From Mycoplasmopsis anatis (lineage in GTDB: Bacteria; Bacillota_I; Bacilli_A; Mycoplasmatales; Metamycoplasmataceae), in the NCBI RefSeq assembly GCF_900660655.1, contig NZ_LR215035.1:62001-126000 (forward strand): a DNA stretch of 64,000 nt. Reading direction: 5' to 3'. Below, one piece after another: positions 10,440 through 21,481 of this stretch. Position 1 is the stretch's first letter. Each line of letters starts with the position of its first letter. The notes below the pieces were generated by a model. The model searched no databases. It saw only the letters and a list, made by a program, of their open reading frames with translations, and was not told where the DNA came from. The translations under genes were made by a program, and so were the position numbers.

Positions 10440-11086
10440 AATATTTTTTTGTCAACTTTCGTTGTCCTAGTTTACTATTTTGAGTGATTTAAAATATAAT
10501 AACGAATATGTATCCAAAGTTGATTACAAAAAAGGTAACTTTATTTTTGAAAAGTTAAAAAATAACAAAGGTGTTAACAATTTAATTCATTCATTATCTT
10601 TCAATCTTAACAAAAATGAGTTAATTGATGAACTATATAAACTCAAGTTAAATGAAGAAGAAATGCGATTCTTAATTTATAAAGTTTCGCCATTTTTATC
10701 TAGTATAAAAAATGATTTCCAAAAAAATACGACAATAATTTATATCAAGAAACAAAATGTTTTCAAATCAAAAAACTTAATGAATGATGTAGAAATCGTA
10801 AATGAAAATTTTAATGATCATGTGCTTAATGATTGAGATTTTCAGATGAAAAATAATGAAGAAACCATGTACAAAATAGCATTTAATTTTTCAGATAATT
10901 TTAAAAAAGGTATTGTTTGAAAAGTAACAGACGGATGATTTAGTTACCCAGAATTATATATCGCTCCAACTAATGAATATATTAAGGACAGCATTGAAGA
11001 ACCTAGTGTATCATCCTTTAAACACTTATCACCTGGAACAAGTTTTAATTTTGGAAATAAAATAAAAGAAATTTCGAAATAATAAC

Positions 11087-12622
11087 ATGAAAAATATTAA
11101 ACCTAAATTTAGGCTAATAACATCTCTTTCGTTAGGGATAATAACCGTTCCAGTATCAATTTATTTATTTACAAATTGACCATTAGATCCTACTAATTCT
11201 TCAATGCCTAATTCTGCCAAATACAGAGAAAATTTTAAAAAAGCTTCTGAAATTGCTAAAATGTACAAAAATAATAATATTGAAGATATTTTATCGAATG
11301 AAAATTATGGTAATTTCTTAAAAGAAATAGGGATAGAGATTGATAAATCTAAAATTATTGACAAAAAAATAAGTGAAATAGATTTTGACATACATGATCT
11401 TATTAAATTTAAATACAAAAAAGTAAATTTTAAAATAACAAAGTACTTTAAACTACCCGAGCTAGGTCGTTTGATAGTTTATATAAAAGCCTCTGAGCAA
11501 ATTATTTCTGATCCAGAAAATAACCAAATTTTTGTAATCATAGATGGCTTTCAACCGGAGAAATTAGTACAAAGTGATGACATTTCTAAAGAAAGTACTA
11601 GAAAAATCAAAAACAATATTGGCATTAAAATAATAAATAATGAATCACAAACTATAACCAATAGCAATGGTTTTTTCTTTGACTATGCAATTAATGAAGA
11701 AGAAAACTATCCTAAAACATGATATTTGCTTGTTCCAATTCACTCTCTAGAATATTTTAGCAATATAAATAATTATGAGCCAACATCAAAATATTTGAAT
11801 AATACTTATGAACAGAATTCAGAATTACATTTATTTAATTCAAATGAGTCAATAAGCTTAAAAGATGTTAATTTAGTTTTTGCTGGTTTTGATATATTCA
11901 AGTCAAACTTAAATTATCTTAAAAAATTCTCTAACAACTTTAATGAACATGATAATCTAGAAGAGTATATAGATTTTGCTGTTTTGGAAGTTAAATTTGA
12001 TAATGAAGAAGACGCTAAAAAGTTTACATCTATATCAGAAGTGAATTATTTTTCCAAAATATTCCTCAAAAATGACATTAATTTTAAAGTTTTTGACAAA
12101 TTTAATTTTCAATTTATAAATAGTGATAAAAACAGCAGAATTTTCAATGCTAAATATTGGCCTGAATCAGTAATATACAAATATAACCCATATATTATTT
12201 TTAATTCTGAAACTTTCAATACATCCTTACTTATAAATAATAATTTTATAAGTAAATTAAATTTTAACAATATTAATGGAAGTAAATATATAGACATAAC
12301 TACTGGTATAGGATTTTCTGAAACAGGATTTAATGATGGTTCATCAGGTTCTATTATCTTTAATAATGATTTCTTCGGGTATAAAGTTTCTAATTATAGA
12401 AATCTTAATGTAGGAATCTATGTTCCGTTAATATGAAACAATATTGAAATTTTTAAAAATGATATAGTTGATAAGTTCAGCAACAGCACAGTCTTTGATA
12501 ATTTTGTATTAGAACCTTACGATCTAATTTATGGAAATGAACAAACTCAAAAGAATTGATATTTAAAGTCATTAAAAATGATAAATCCAACAATAAAAAC
12601 ATACTTATCTAGCTTAAAGTAA
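11087..12622 (+). CDS. DUF31 family serine protease-like surface protein (MIP-like)
   Basis: The 511-residue protein has an N-terminal membrane anchor (about residues 9-29). A variable domain follows (about 70-150) that includes GRLIVYIKAS and FVIIDGFQPEKL, similar to the lipoprotein-17 type repeats of mycoplasma surface proteins. The C-terminal DUF31 domain shows three spaced motifs of a chymotrypsin-like triad: His219 in LLVPIHSL, Asp296 in YIDFAVLEVKF, and Ser420 in NDGSSGSIIF. The immunoglobulin-cleaving MIP proteases of mycoplasmas belong to this family, so a surface protease acting on host protein is likely, though the target cannot be read from sequence. It starts 4 bases after the interrupted gene and is followed by a paralogue 11 bases later. 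Confidence 0.75.
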
Positions 12623-12633
12623 AATAGGGGATT

Positions 12634-13938
12634 ATGAGAATAAAAAGTAATAAAACATTGAAATCAATTGTATTTTTTCTGAGTCTAGCAGCATGTATTT
12701 ATACATATTCATTTATAGTTAGCTCAACATACAATAAAAAGAATTGACTATTGATTAATCAAATTGAAGAGAAATATTTTGAATTTGATGAACAAAAAAT
12801 TAATATAAATGAGTTAAACAAGCAACCTAAAAATAACTTCTCAATTAAATACGGTTTAAAAGTTGGTAGCAAATTAAATCGTAATCAATTAGCTTCGCAA
12901 GTTTCCATAGATGAAATCAATAAAAACGTTAAATTCGATATTAAGGTAAATATTAAATTGATAGATCTTAAACCTTTTGATGATTCTGGTCAATTGATTT
13001 TAACTTATAAATTTATGAATAAAGAGATAGATATATTAATTGATGGATTCGTGAAGAAAAAATCAGAGCTTATAATTACTGATGATCCAATAAATAGTGC
13101 ATATATAGAAGTGCTAAATGATAGTAATGAGTATTTTAATGGCTATTTCATTGACTATGAAGTTGTTGAAAATAATAGGTATCCTTTAAAATGATTTTTA
13201 TTAATACCGGATGATAAATCAAGAATTATAAATAGCTCTTCAAGTGTGTTTTTATTAAAAGGTGATAAAAAAATAAAAGTAAATAATATTCAAAATATTA
13301 TTTCAGGAAAAAATGTTGTAATTGGTAATTACGTAAATTTAGCTGTTGTTGAAGTTAATTTTGAAAATGAAGCGGAAGCTAGAGATTTTACTAATAATAA
13401 CTTTAATTTAATTCCAAGCAATTCATATCCCTTTTTTAAAAAATTTGATGGTAATAATGTTAAGTCTTTTGCGTTTGATGGGAAGATTGAAAAAGAATTT
13501 TGGTTTTATACAGATAGTAGAGATTTAAACTTGTATTTATACAATATCTCTACGCATAGATTATCAAATGAGTATAAAGAAGGATTTAACCGAATTAAGA
13601 AACTTCGAGTAAGAAATTCTTATTTTGATGGAGATGAAGCTAACGGTAGTTCATTTCTCAATAACGGATATTTATTTTTATATGATAATAAAAAATATGA
13701 ACATAATAACTTCGATGAAAATAACGTAGGTTTATATACACCAATTTCAACTATTTTTAACAATAAAAATAGTCATTTGGAAAACTATAGCTATGATTTT
13801 ATTTATGGAAGTGATAATTTATTACAACAGTCATGATATTTGAAATCTCTAGTTGAAAAATATCCTAAAATTCAAACTAAATTGTTAAATGACTATAAAT
13901 TTAATAACAAAAAATGATTTGTTGGAGAAGAGAAATAA
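12634..13938 (+). CDS. Degenerate DUF31 paralogue lacking the catalytic triad
   Basis: This 434-residue protein has the same plan as its upstream neighbour: N-terminal hydrophobic anchor (about residues 10-30), a variable domain ending LIDGF, then a DUF31-like region and a shared C-terminal pattern (YDFIYGSDN...WYLKSL against YDLIYGNEQ...WYLKSL). At the three catalytic positions it reads LLIPDDKS (His lost), YVNLAVVEVNF (Asp replaced by Asn) and DEANGSSFLNN (GSSGS lost). It is probably catalytically dead and could act as a binding partner or decoy. The open frame is intact over its whole length, which argues against simple decay. In-frame TGA codons encode Trp. Confidence 0.65.
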
Positions 13939-13985
13939 GAACTTTAGTATTTAATATAATAAACTTATACACTAATGAAAAATTT

Positions 13986-14031
13986 AAAAAATGCATTATA
14001 GCGTTATAAAATACGTTATTTTGCATTTTTT
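13986..14031. terminator. Long hairpin between the DUF31 operon and the ALDH gene
   Basis: AAAAAATGCA and TGCATTTTTT form a 10-bp stem with a partly self-complementary interior (AGCGTTAT/ATACGTTA). It lies about 50 bases past the DUF31 stop and is symmetrical enough to terminate on either strand. Confidence 0.6.
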
Positions 14032-14087
14032 CATAAATATTTACGTAGTAAATTATTAATAACCGTTTGATTTGATATAATAAAACT

Positions 14088-15374
14088 ATGAAAGTTCAAA
14101 TTAAAAAAAGAAAAGAGCAACTAAAATATCTTAAAAATATAATAATAAAATATGAGACTCAATTAATTGATGCGATTTATAAAGATTTATCAAAACCCAA
14201 AGAAGAATTTATATTAAGTGAATTATTTGGTGTTTATGATGAATTTAATTTCTTTATAAAAAAGCTAAATAAGTTAATTAAGTTAAAAAAATTAAAAAAT
14301 GGTTTTTATGACTTATTTTCTGAAACTGGTTATATTTATCAACCAGTTGGTAAAGTTCTTATATTAAATACATGAAATTATCCAGTAAACTTGCTTTTTA
14401 TTCCCCTTGCAGGTTCATTAGCTTGCGGGAATGAAACAACATTAAGACTTCATCCATTTACACCTATGACTAATGAAGTTATAAAATTAATTGTTGACCA
14501 GTATAATAAGCTTTATGCAAATATCCAACTAGTAGATAATAAAGGTGATTTGTTAGAATATATCAAAAGTAATGAATGAAACTTTATTTTTTATACAGGT
14601 TCAACAAATACAGGATACCAAATCAAAAAAATTGCTGATAGTAAAAACATTTCTTGTTGTCTTGAATTAGGTGGTAAATCACCTTCTATTATTTTTAAAG
14701 ATTGTAAAAAAAATAAAGCAATCCAAGAGATTATTTTTGGAAAAGCACTAAATATGGGACAAACTTGTATTGCTCCTGACTATTTGCTAGTTGAGTCTAG
14801 TATTTATGATGAGTTTATATTAGATTTACAAAAAGCTTTAAGTAAATTTAATAATACCATTCAAACAAGCAGAATAGTTAATAAAAATTCCGAAGAAAGA
14901 ATTAAATCTTATCATCATCATATTGTTTTAACCAAATTGCAACTATTAGAATTAAAAAATATCGATTCTCCAATTATGGAAAGCGAAATTTTTGGTCCAA
15001 TTCTTCCAATTTTAAAATTTGAAAATTTTAGCGATATTAGTGAGATTATTAATAAAAATAAAGATCCTCTATCTATTTATGCTTTCACCGAAAATAAACA
15101 AAATATAGAATTTATTAAAACAATCTCGACAGGTAATATTATGATAAATGCGACAATGTCGGTGTTAAACAACAATAGATTATCTTTTGGTGGAATTGGA
15201 AGTAGTGGAATTAATAGATACCGTGGCAAAGCATCCTTAGAACTTTTTTCAAACAAAATATCATTCAACAGAAATATTTTTGATCCTTATTTAATTGTTA
15301 AAAAGAACCTTCACTCAAAATTTTCTAAATCTGTGATAAAAATAATGCATAAAATTAAATCAAGTTTCACTTAA
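14088..15374 (+). CDS. Aldehyde dehydrogenase (class 3-like)
   Basis: The 428-residue protein oxidises an aldehyde to its acid with NAD(P). Visible motifs, in order: TWNYPVNLLFIPLAGSLACGN (the substrate channel), FYTGSTNTG (cofactor loop), the catalytic base Glu in CLELGGKSPSII, the nucleophile Cys in MGQTCIAPDY, then SEIFGPILPIL and the C-terminal FGGIGSSGINRYRG. It resembles the class 3/fatty aldehyde group. It is somewhat shorter than usual because the stretch between RIVNK and IMESEIFGP is contracted. All catalytic residues remain, so I treat it as intact. It stands alone, with an IS30 insertion downstream. Confidence 0.88.
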
Positions 15375-15566
15375 TTAAATTTTATTCTAATAAGAAAATT
15401 GTTTCCAATTTATAATTGAAAAAAATACGTAAAATAGAAAAGTCATGCGACCATTATCGCATGACTGTTTTTATTTATTGGGTCTTTTAGTAAAATAATA
15501 GTGCAAAAATAAGAAAGGACCCAATATAATTATAGCAAATATTAAAAAATCTTTAGAAGAAGTTGT

Positions 15567-15580
15567 ATGTATAAAAACTA
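15567..15580 (+). repeat. 14-bp target-site duplication of the inner IS30 (left)
   Basis: ATGTATAAAAACTA is repeated perfectly at 17014-17027. Most IS30 elements duplicate 2-3 bp. Long duplications are a known oddity of mycoplasma IS1630. Confidence 0.9.
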
Positions 15581-17013
15581 TATAAAGTGGAAAAGTCATG
15601 CGACCATTATTTTTATTTAAAGAGCTTGAAGTACAATAGTGCTTCAATATTTATAATTATATTGCTTTTTTATATAAAAAAGCACACCAAAAGAATCGGT
15701 CATGACCGATTTTAAAATTTTTTTCAATATTATTTTGAGATAAGTAATAAATATTTGTTAATTCTATTGATCATTATTTGAATTTGTTCATCAGAAAATT
15801 TGTCCATTGAAATACCTTTAGCAATATATCTTCTGATATGTCTATGAATGTTCTCGATAGAACCTTTTTGATATGAGCAGTACGCGTCACATTTGTATAA
15901 ATTGTTTTGATTAATAACTTCGTGCAACAACACGTTCTCGGAGCCGTTGTCAATTGTTAAAGTTTTGATTTTTAATGCGTTATTTTCAATAATTTTAATC
16001 AATGATTTTTTAACTGCTAATGAAGTTTTTAGTGACCTAACTGAATAGAGTCTTCTAGATTTTCTATCTAAAACAGTAACTAAACAATACTTGTCCTCAC
16101 GTTTACCAATAACTGTATCAAGTTCATAATGACCTTCCATAGTTCTATTGTTAGCTTCCTCAGGTCTTTGATGAATTGGAATTGCATTTTTAAGAGAACT
16201 TTTTTGAGTTTTAACAGTTCTCTTTCGGTATTTTCCTACCGAAAGAAATTGTAAAATATCTATAGATAATGAAAACTCATTTGACTTTAAGCACTTATAT
16301 ACAGTGCTTGTCGTAGGACAAGGACTATTAGGGTAATGTTTTTTAAATTTATTAACAAGTGCTTTAGCAGAAACTTTTATGGCTCTTTTTGTAAAATCCT
16401 TACTAAATCGATTTTTTCTAAAATAGTCAACTTCTTCATTTCAAAATCTAATAAAATCTTTTCATTTGTTTTGAATAGTTTTTGAGTGAAGTCTAGTTCT
16501 TCTTGACCTATAAAATATCAAATGTTCAGCTAACAAATTAAAATCTATATAGTTAACATAGTTAATATAATTGTCGCAATTGCGACAAACTTTCTTAAAT
16601 TTCTTAACAAAATCACCTTGATTTGTTGCAGAAATTTTTAATAGTTTTTTAATAGTTTTTGGTTGAAATCTTACAATGTTTGAAACTTGAGAAATGGTTT
16701 TATTTTGCCCTATTAACCTTAAACATTCATTAAAATGAAGAATACTCATTTGATTCTCTTTCAATAGTCTTGTTTTTAAGACTTTCGAATGTAATAACCT
16801 AATTTCTTCATCAGAATTCTTTATCAAATAATGATTGTTAGGAAGATGTTTTCGTTTAGTTTTTATACACACAACTTTTTCAAGAGAATTTTTAATATTT
16901 GCTATAATCATACTGGGTCCTTTCGTATTTTTTGGAGCAATATTATTTTACTAAAAGACCCAATAAATAAAAACAGTCATGCGATAATGGTCGCATGACT
17001 TTTCTATTTTACG
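15581..17013 (-). mobile_element. IS30-family element (IS1630-like), inner copy
   Basis: The 1433-bp element lies in reverse orientation inside the older copy. Its ends are TATAAAGTGG and CTATTTTACG, within longer imperfect inverted repeats carrying AAAAGTCATGCGACCATTA. It is flanked by a perfect 14-bp direct repeat ATGTATAAAAACTA (15567-15580 and 17014-17027), which is the target duplication and shows exactly where the outer transposase gene was cut. Confidence 0.93.
15730..16911 (-). CDS. IS30-family transposase (intact)
   Basis: A 393-residue transposase reads without interruption from ATG 16911 to TAA 15730, with two TGA codons for Trp. An N-terminal HTH (KTISQVSNIVRFQPKTIKKL) and a Cys/zinc-like CRNCDNY segment are followed by the DDE core: ELDTVIGKRED, LTIDNGSEN and GSIENIHRHIRRYIAKG. 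GAAAGGACCC upstream of the ATG is the ribosome binding site. Of the four IS30 copies here, this and the one at 35269 appear able to make full-length protein. Confidence 0.92.
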
Positions 17014-18361
17014 ATGTATAAAAACTAAACAAAAACATCTTTATAATAATCATTATTTGATAAAAAATTCTGACGAAGAAATTAGGCTATTGCATTCAAA
17101 AATCATAAAAACGAGATTATTAAAAGAAAACCAAATGAGTATTATTCATTTCAATGAATGTTTAAGATTAATTAAAGAAAATAAAACTATTTCTCAAGTT
17201 TCTAACATTATAAAATTTCAACCAAAAACTATTAAGAGGTTGTTGAAAATTTCAACAACTGATAAGGGTGATTTTGTTAAGAAATTTAAAAAAGTTTGTC
17301 CTAGTTGTGACAATTATATTAACTATGTTAACTATTTAGATTTTAATTTATTAGCTGAACATTTAATATTTTATAAATCAAAAAGAACTATACTTCATTC
17401 CAAAACTATTCAAGATAAATGAAAAAGTTTTGTCAAATTTTGAAATAATGAAGTTAAATACTTTAGAGAAAATCGATTTAGTAAGGATTTTACAAAAAAG
17501 AGCTATAAAAGTTTCTGCTAAGGCACTTGTTAATAAATTTAAAAAACATTATCCTAATAGTCCTTGTCCCACTACAAGTACTGTATATAAGTGTTTAAAG
17601 TCAAATGAGTTTTCCTTATCTATAGATATTTTGCAGTTTCTTTCAGTAGGAAAATACCGAAAGAGAGTTATTAAAACTCAAAAAAGTTCTCTTAAAAATG
17701 CAATCCGAATTCATCAAAGACCTGAGGAAGCTAACAACAGAACAACTGAAGGACATTATGAACTTGACACAGTTATTGGTAAGCGCGAAGATAAATATTG
17801 CTTAGTTACTCTCTTAGATAGAAAATCTAGAAACTTTATTCAGTTAAATCCTTAAAGACTTCACTAGCAGTAAAAAACTCACTGATCAAAATTATCAAAA
17901 ATAATGCATTGCTAGTCAAAACTTTGACAATAGACAATGGCTCCGAGAACGTGTTGTTACACGAAGTTATTAATCAAAATAATTTATACAAATGCGATGC
18001 ATATTGTTCATATCAAAAAGGTTCAATCGAAAATATTCATAGACATATCAGAAGATATATTACTAAAGGAATTTCGATGGATAAATTTTCGGATGAACAA
18101 ATCCAAATAATGATCAACAGAATTAACGAATATTTATTACTTATATCAAAATAATATTGAAAAAAATTTTAAAATCGGTCATGACCGATTCTTTTGGTGT
18201 GCTTTTTTATATAAAAAAGCAATATAATTATAAATATTGAAGCACTTTCATACTTCAAGCTCTTTAAATAAAGATAATGGTCGCATGACTTTTCCACTTT
18301 ACAAATTAAAAAAATATTAAAAAAATACTTGGAAAAATTATAAAACATGTTATCATATTAT

Positions 18362-18462
18362 CAGTGGTTATAGCAAGAGGGATCACCTGATACCATTCCG
18401 AACTCAGTAGTTAAGCCTCTTAGTGCCGACGATAGCCGAAAGGTGAAAATAGGGCGCCGCTG
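18362..18462 (+). rRNA. rrf: 5S ribosomal RNA
   Basis: The sequence has the conserved 5S core (GATCACCTGATACCATTCCGAACTCAG, then GTTAAGC, and ATAGCCGAAAGGTGAAAATAGG). Its ends CAGTGG and GCCGCTG can pair. It is followed by seven T's, so it probably terminates there. No 16S or 23S gene is next to it; a detached 5S gene is common in mycoplasmas. Confidence 0.92.
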
Positions 18463-18495
18463 TTTTTTTATTTTAAATTTTTATATAATTAAAAT

Positions 18496-19158
18496 ATGAA
18501 AAGAAAAAACAGTTTATTTTATGTTCATTTATTCGCATTATTCTTAAGCACAATAATTATTTTATCTTTCACTATTATCACAATTCTTTACAAAACTGTA
18601 CTTTTTGATATTAGTAATTTCAATAAATCTATAATTTTATTAATTGTAGAATTTATTTTACTTATATTAATTTGTATAACATTAACAATTTGTTTTATTT
18701 TAATTAAGAGAAGCATTTATAAAATAACTAAAGGTTTTAATATCAATCATCACATTAAAATATTAGCTACTTCTTCCCAAGATAACACAATTTCTAGAGA
18801 TGTATACAATATTTTAGGATGAAATAAAAACAAGTTAATTGTTGTTTCTAAATACATGTTTTACATATCTATAATTTCTTGAACTGTTTTAACGTTTATT
18901 TTAGTAATTTATACAGGATTAATTTTTGATAAATCGCTAGTTAGCTCAGATCCGTTATTTTATGTATTTGGTTTAAAAGTGAATTTAGTTATTAATAAAT
19001 TAAATCTTTTTGTGTTAATTCACATTATTTTAGAAATTGTTTTACTAACTATTTTTAATTTTATTAATAATAAATATAAAAACTTGTATGATTCAATTTT
19101 TAAAGATATAAAGAGCAAGGTTAATCAATACAGAGAAAACCCAAATATTCTTTTTTAA
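18496..19158 (+). CDS. Four-helix integral membrane protein, unknown function
   Basis: The 220-residue protein has four clear hydrophobic helices (about residues 9-31, 42-72, 120-145 and 165-190), with charged loops between. Two in-frame TGA codons encode Trp. No transporter or enzyme motif is visible. It begins 33 bases after the 5S gene and ends at a terminator shared with the convergent dnaJ gene. Confidence 0.7.
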
Positions 19159-19175
19159 TGTTATTATTTAAAAAT

Positions 19176-19208
19176 AAATCACAGACTAAACCTGTGATTT
19201 ATTTATTT
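19176..19208. terminator. Bidirectional terminator between the membrane protein and dnaJ
   Basis: AAATCACAG and CTGTGATTT form a 9-bp stem with T runs on both sides (A-rich before, T-rich after), suiting two convergent genes. Confidence 0.75.
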
Positions 19209-20321
19209 TTCTTTAAGTATATTTTCAACTTCTTTTTCTGTTGTTTTATCTTCAAAATCTTTAGAAATTTCAACTAATTTTTTAAAGTCACCACGTTTGA
19301 TATCCGGCATTTCCAAAATAAATTTAACGTAGAATGTTCCTTCATAAGTAGATGTTTTAATTCCATAACCTTTAAATGGAATATAGGTGTTAAGTTTAAG
19401 ATTATGCTTTAATTTATATTTAAATGTTCCATGAACAGAAGGAATTTCGATCTCTTTTTCTTGTAATAAATCTATAAAACCAATCTTAAGATCTAAATAA
19501 AGGTCCAACCCTTCACGTCTGTAATTCTTACTTGGAATTACATTTAAAACAATATATAAGTCTCCAGGCTCTCCACCATTAAGACCAGGACCACCGTAAC
19601 CCTTAACAGTTATAATTTTACCTGTTGATGTTCCTTTAGGTGTTTTAATTGTAACTTTCTTCTCAGTCTTGATATATGAATTTCCGTTACAACTTGAACA
19701 TTTTTTCTTAATAATTTTACCCGTTGATTTACATACATTACATGGTTCATTGTTTATGATTTCACCGATAATTGTTCTCATCTTAACTTTTCTGCTACCA
19801 GTACCTGAACAAGTTGAACATGTTTCTATGTCGCTACTTGATTGCGCTCCAGAACCATTACAGTGTAAACAAAGTTCAAATTTATCTAATTTTTCAGTGA
19901 ATTCAGTACCATGAATCGCTTCCATGAAAGTAATTTTTTTGTTAATTTGATAATCTTCACCTTTAACTGCCCTGTTTCTATTTTTTCTTGAACCACCAAA
20001 ACCCATTCCACTAAAGATATTTTCAAAGATATCTCCAAAATCAGCACCAAAACCACGTCCGTTAAATCCACCAAAACCACCAAATCCAGCTTGACCGTTT
20101 ACACCATCGTGACCATAGTTATCATAATTTGCTCTTTTTTGTGGATCTGAAAGAACTTCATATGCTTCATTTATCTCTTTCATTTTCTCATCAGCACCAG
20201 GTTCTTTGTTTTTATCCGGGTGATATTTCATAGCTAATTTACGATATGCACTTTTAATTTCTTTTTCATTAGCTTTTTTGTTTATTCCTAATATTTCATA
20301 ATAGTCTCTTTTGTTACTCAT
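19203..20321 (-). CDS. dnaJ: Chaperone protein DnaJ
   Basis: The 372-residue co-chaperone stimulates DnaK ATPase and delivers unfolded proteins. The J domain (residues 1-70) has the HPD motif at 34-36. A Gly/Phe-rich linker (about 75-112) follows. The zinc-binding region has four Cys motifs: [24 protein letters not shown] and CSSCNGNS; the last departs from the usual CXXCXGXG at its final residue. The C-terminal substrate-binding domains are complete, so this is a type I DnaJ. A CIRCE-like operator lies just upstream, and hrcA is present elsewhere in the window, so heat-shock control by HrcA is likely. Confidence 0.96.
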   Translation of the reverse strand: MSNKRDYYEILGINKKANEKEIKSAYRKLAMKYHPDKNKEPGADEKMKEINEAYEVLSDPQKRANYDNYGHDGVNGQAGFGGFGGFNGRGFGADFGDIFENIFSGMGFGGSRKNRNRAVKGEDYQINKKITFMEAIHGTEFTEKLDKFELCLHCNGSGAQSSSDIETCSTCSGTGSRKVKMRTIIGEIINNEPCNVCKSTGKIIKKKCSSCNGNSYIKTEKKVTIKTPKGTSTGKIITVKGYGGPGLNGGEPGDLYIVLNVIPSKNYRREGLDLYLDLKIGFIDLLQEKEIEIPSVHGTFKYKLKHNLKLNTYIPFKGYGIKTSTYEGTFYVKFILEMPDIKRGDFKKLVEISKDFEDKTTEKEVENILKEK

Positions 20322-20331
20322 GTTATATATT

Positions 20332-20358
20332 TTAGCACAAAAATCATTTAATTGCTAA
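20332..20358 (-). promoter_or_regulatory. CIRCE-like HrcA operator upstream of dnaJ
   Basis: On the minus strand the sequence is TTAGCAATT-N9-TTGTGCTAA, 27 bases with the exact 9-9-9 spacing of CIRCE (TTAGCACTC-N9-GAGTGCTAA). It matches 14 of 18 arm positions. It lies 10 bases upstream of the dnaJ start, where HrcA binding would block transcription. Confidence 0.7.
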
Positions 20359-20416
20359 TTTTTAAGTGCTATCTCTATATTCTTAGTATAAATTAAAATT
20401 TTAATATAATTGAATT

Positions 20417-21409
20417 ATGAAATTTACTGATAAAAGTTTTATTAAAAATAGACTAATACCTGGGATAGTTTTCTTACTGGTGACTTTAATTGTGTTAACC
20501 TTAGTTATTTTATTCAACAATCCTAATATTTTGAGTGTTGATAATACTTTTAAAACTATAATTAAGATATTATGTTTTGCTGTTTTTGCAGCATTTGGTG
20601 GGTTTATTTTTTATGAATTTATTTCAAGTTTTCACCTCAAAAAGATTGAGAGCATTTTTCTAGCAATTTTAATGTTGATTACTTTAATTTTTCCATTTCA
20701 TTATTTTATGATAGGTATTGTTCATAATATTTCAAGTAATGATATGGAATTTATAAAAATGGAAAATGTCGCTTTTGTAGTTGTTACTGACTATTATTCA
20801 ATATTGATATGAATTTTTACTTCACTTTGCTTCTTTGTCATGAAGATTTTTTCAGTAGATAATCCAGATTATAGATCTATATTACTTAAAAGCTTTATTT
20901 TTCTTGCAGTAAGTTATTTATTGATGATATCATCTAAGATATTGATTTATTCTGTTTATTCAGAATATCAATACTTTATTTTATTTGTAGTGGTTTCTTT
21001 TGTGACAGACACTGGTGGCTATATTGGTGGTTCTCTTTTTGGAGGTAAAATTATAAAGAAAAAACTAGCTCCTAAAATTTCTCCTAAAAAAACTTGAGAA
21101 GGTGCTATAGTAGGTTTTGTATTATCAGCTATTGTTATATCAATTTTAATTTACTCTCTAGGATTATTTCAATTACATGATACAACTAAATTAAGTGCAA
21201 AAATAATACAAAATTTCTTTAGAATTTTATTAGTTATTTTTTTACCAGTCGCTGCAATTATTGGTGATTTAATCTTTTCATGCATTAAAAGATTAAACAA
21301 TATTAAAGACTTCTCTAAAATATTAAGAGGTCATGGTGGATTTTTAGATAGATTTGATTCACTTTCATTAATAACTTTTGTAGGATTTACAATCCTATTG
21401 TTAATTTAA
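20417..21409 (+). CDS. cdsA: Phosphatidate cytidylyltransferase (CDP-diacylglycerol synthase)
   Basis: The 330-residue multi-pass membrane enzyme makes CDP-diacylglycerol from CTP and phosphatidate, the branch point for membrane phospholipids. The family signature is complete near the C-terminus: [14 protein letters not shown], then [11 protein letters not shown], which holds the metal-binding aspartates. Earlier, [16 protein letters not shown] and [14 protein letters not shown] are also typical. About seven or eight hydrophobic helices are visible. Its 5' end faces dnaJ, and polC follows in the same direction after a terminator. Confidence 0.93.
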
Positions 21410-21412
21410 ATG

Positions 21413-21438
21413 ACTCTCACAAACGTGTGAGATTATTT
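21413..21438 (+). terminator. Terminator after cdsA
   Basis: TCTCAC and GTGAGA form a stem a few bases past the stop, followed by TTATTTTATTT. Confidence 0.65.
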
Positions 21439-21481
21439 TATTTAATTACATTAAATGCGAAAATATTCAAAAGAGGTAAAT

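Larger units (their letters stand above)
9168..10474 (+). mobile_element. IS3-family insertion sequence, copy 1
   Basis: The element is 1307 bp. Ends read TAAACTAGGACA at the left and TGTCCTAGTTTA at the right, part of a longer imperfect inverted repeat that also includes AAGTTGAC. A 3-bp direct repeat CTA (9165-9167 and 10475-10477) flanks it, as expected of IS3-group elements. It is nearly identical to the copy at 30296-31602; I noticed only one base difference (10317 T versus A). The high identity implies recent movement. Confidence 0.92.
9041..11082 (+). pseudogene. Membrane-anchored surface protein interrupted by an IS3 element
   Basis: Bases 9041-9167 encode a start with an N-terminal hydrophobic anchor (FILLPTTVLSASLAIITM). 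Removing the IS (9168-10474) and one copy of the CTA duplication joins it in frame to 10478-11082, giving roughly 245 residues that end KEISK. The downstream part is soluble and hydrophilic with in-frame TGA (Trp) codons. In its present form translation stops at TAG formed inside the IS left end, after about 44 residues. It sits in one transcription unit with the DUF31 genes, so it may be a partner surface protein. I do not recognise its family. Confidence 0.65.
15527..18154 (+). pseudogene. Decayed IS30 transposase of the outer element
   Basis: The start codon expected after GGACCCAAT is ATA rather than ATG. The frame is split by the inner IS30 copy, and the rest is broken by further shifts: residues up to KTIQDKWKSF run in one frame, those from about 17440 to 17850 in a second, and the C-terminal DNGSENVLLHEV region in the first again. 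The DDE parts can still be recognised (ELDTVIGKRED, TIDNGSEN, GSIENIHRHIRR). Confidence 0.85.
15428..18302 (+). mobile_element. Old IS30-family element, split by a second copy
   Basis: The left end begins CGTAAAATAG then AAAAGTCATGCGACC; the right end finishes GGTCGCATGACTTTTCCACTTTAC. Between them, bases 15581-17013 are a younger copy of the same IS inserted in the opposite orientation. Bases 15428-15580 and 17028-18302 are the original element. AT-rich flanks (aaaaaaata next to both ends) may be a worn target duplication, but this is weak. Confidence 0.8.

Noticed and set aside
14088-15374. Aldehyde dehydrogenase as a pseudogene
   Set aside because: The gene is shorter than usual, but the frame is unbroken with TGA as Trp and the Cys, Glu and cofactor motifs are all present.
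21455-21481. Earlier ATG as the polC start
   Set aside because: ATG 21455 has no ribosome binding site, while AGAGG lies just before ATG 21482.
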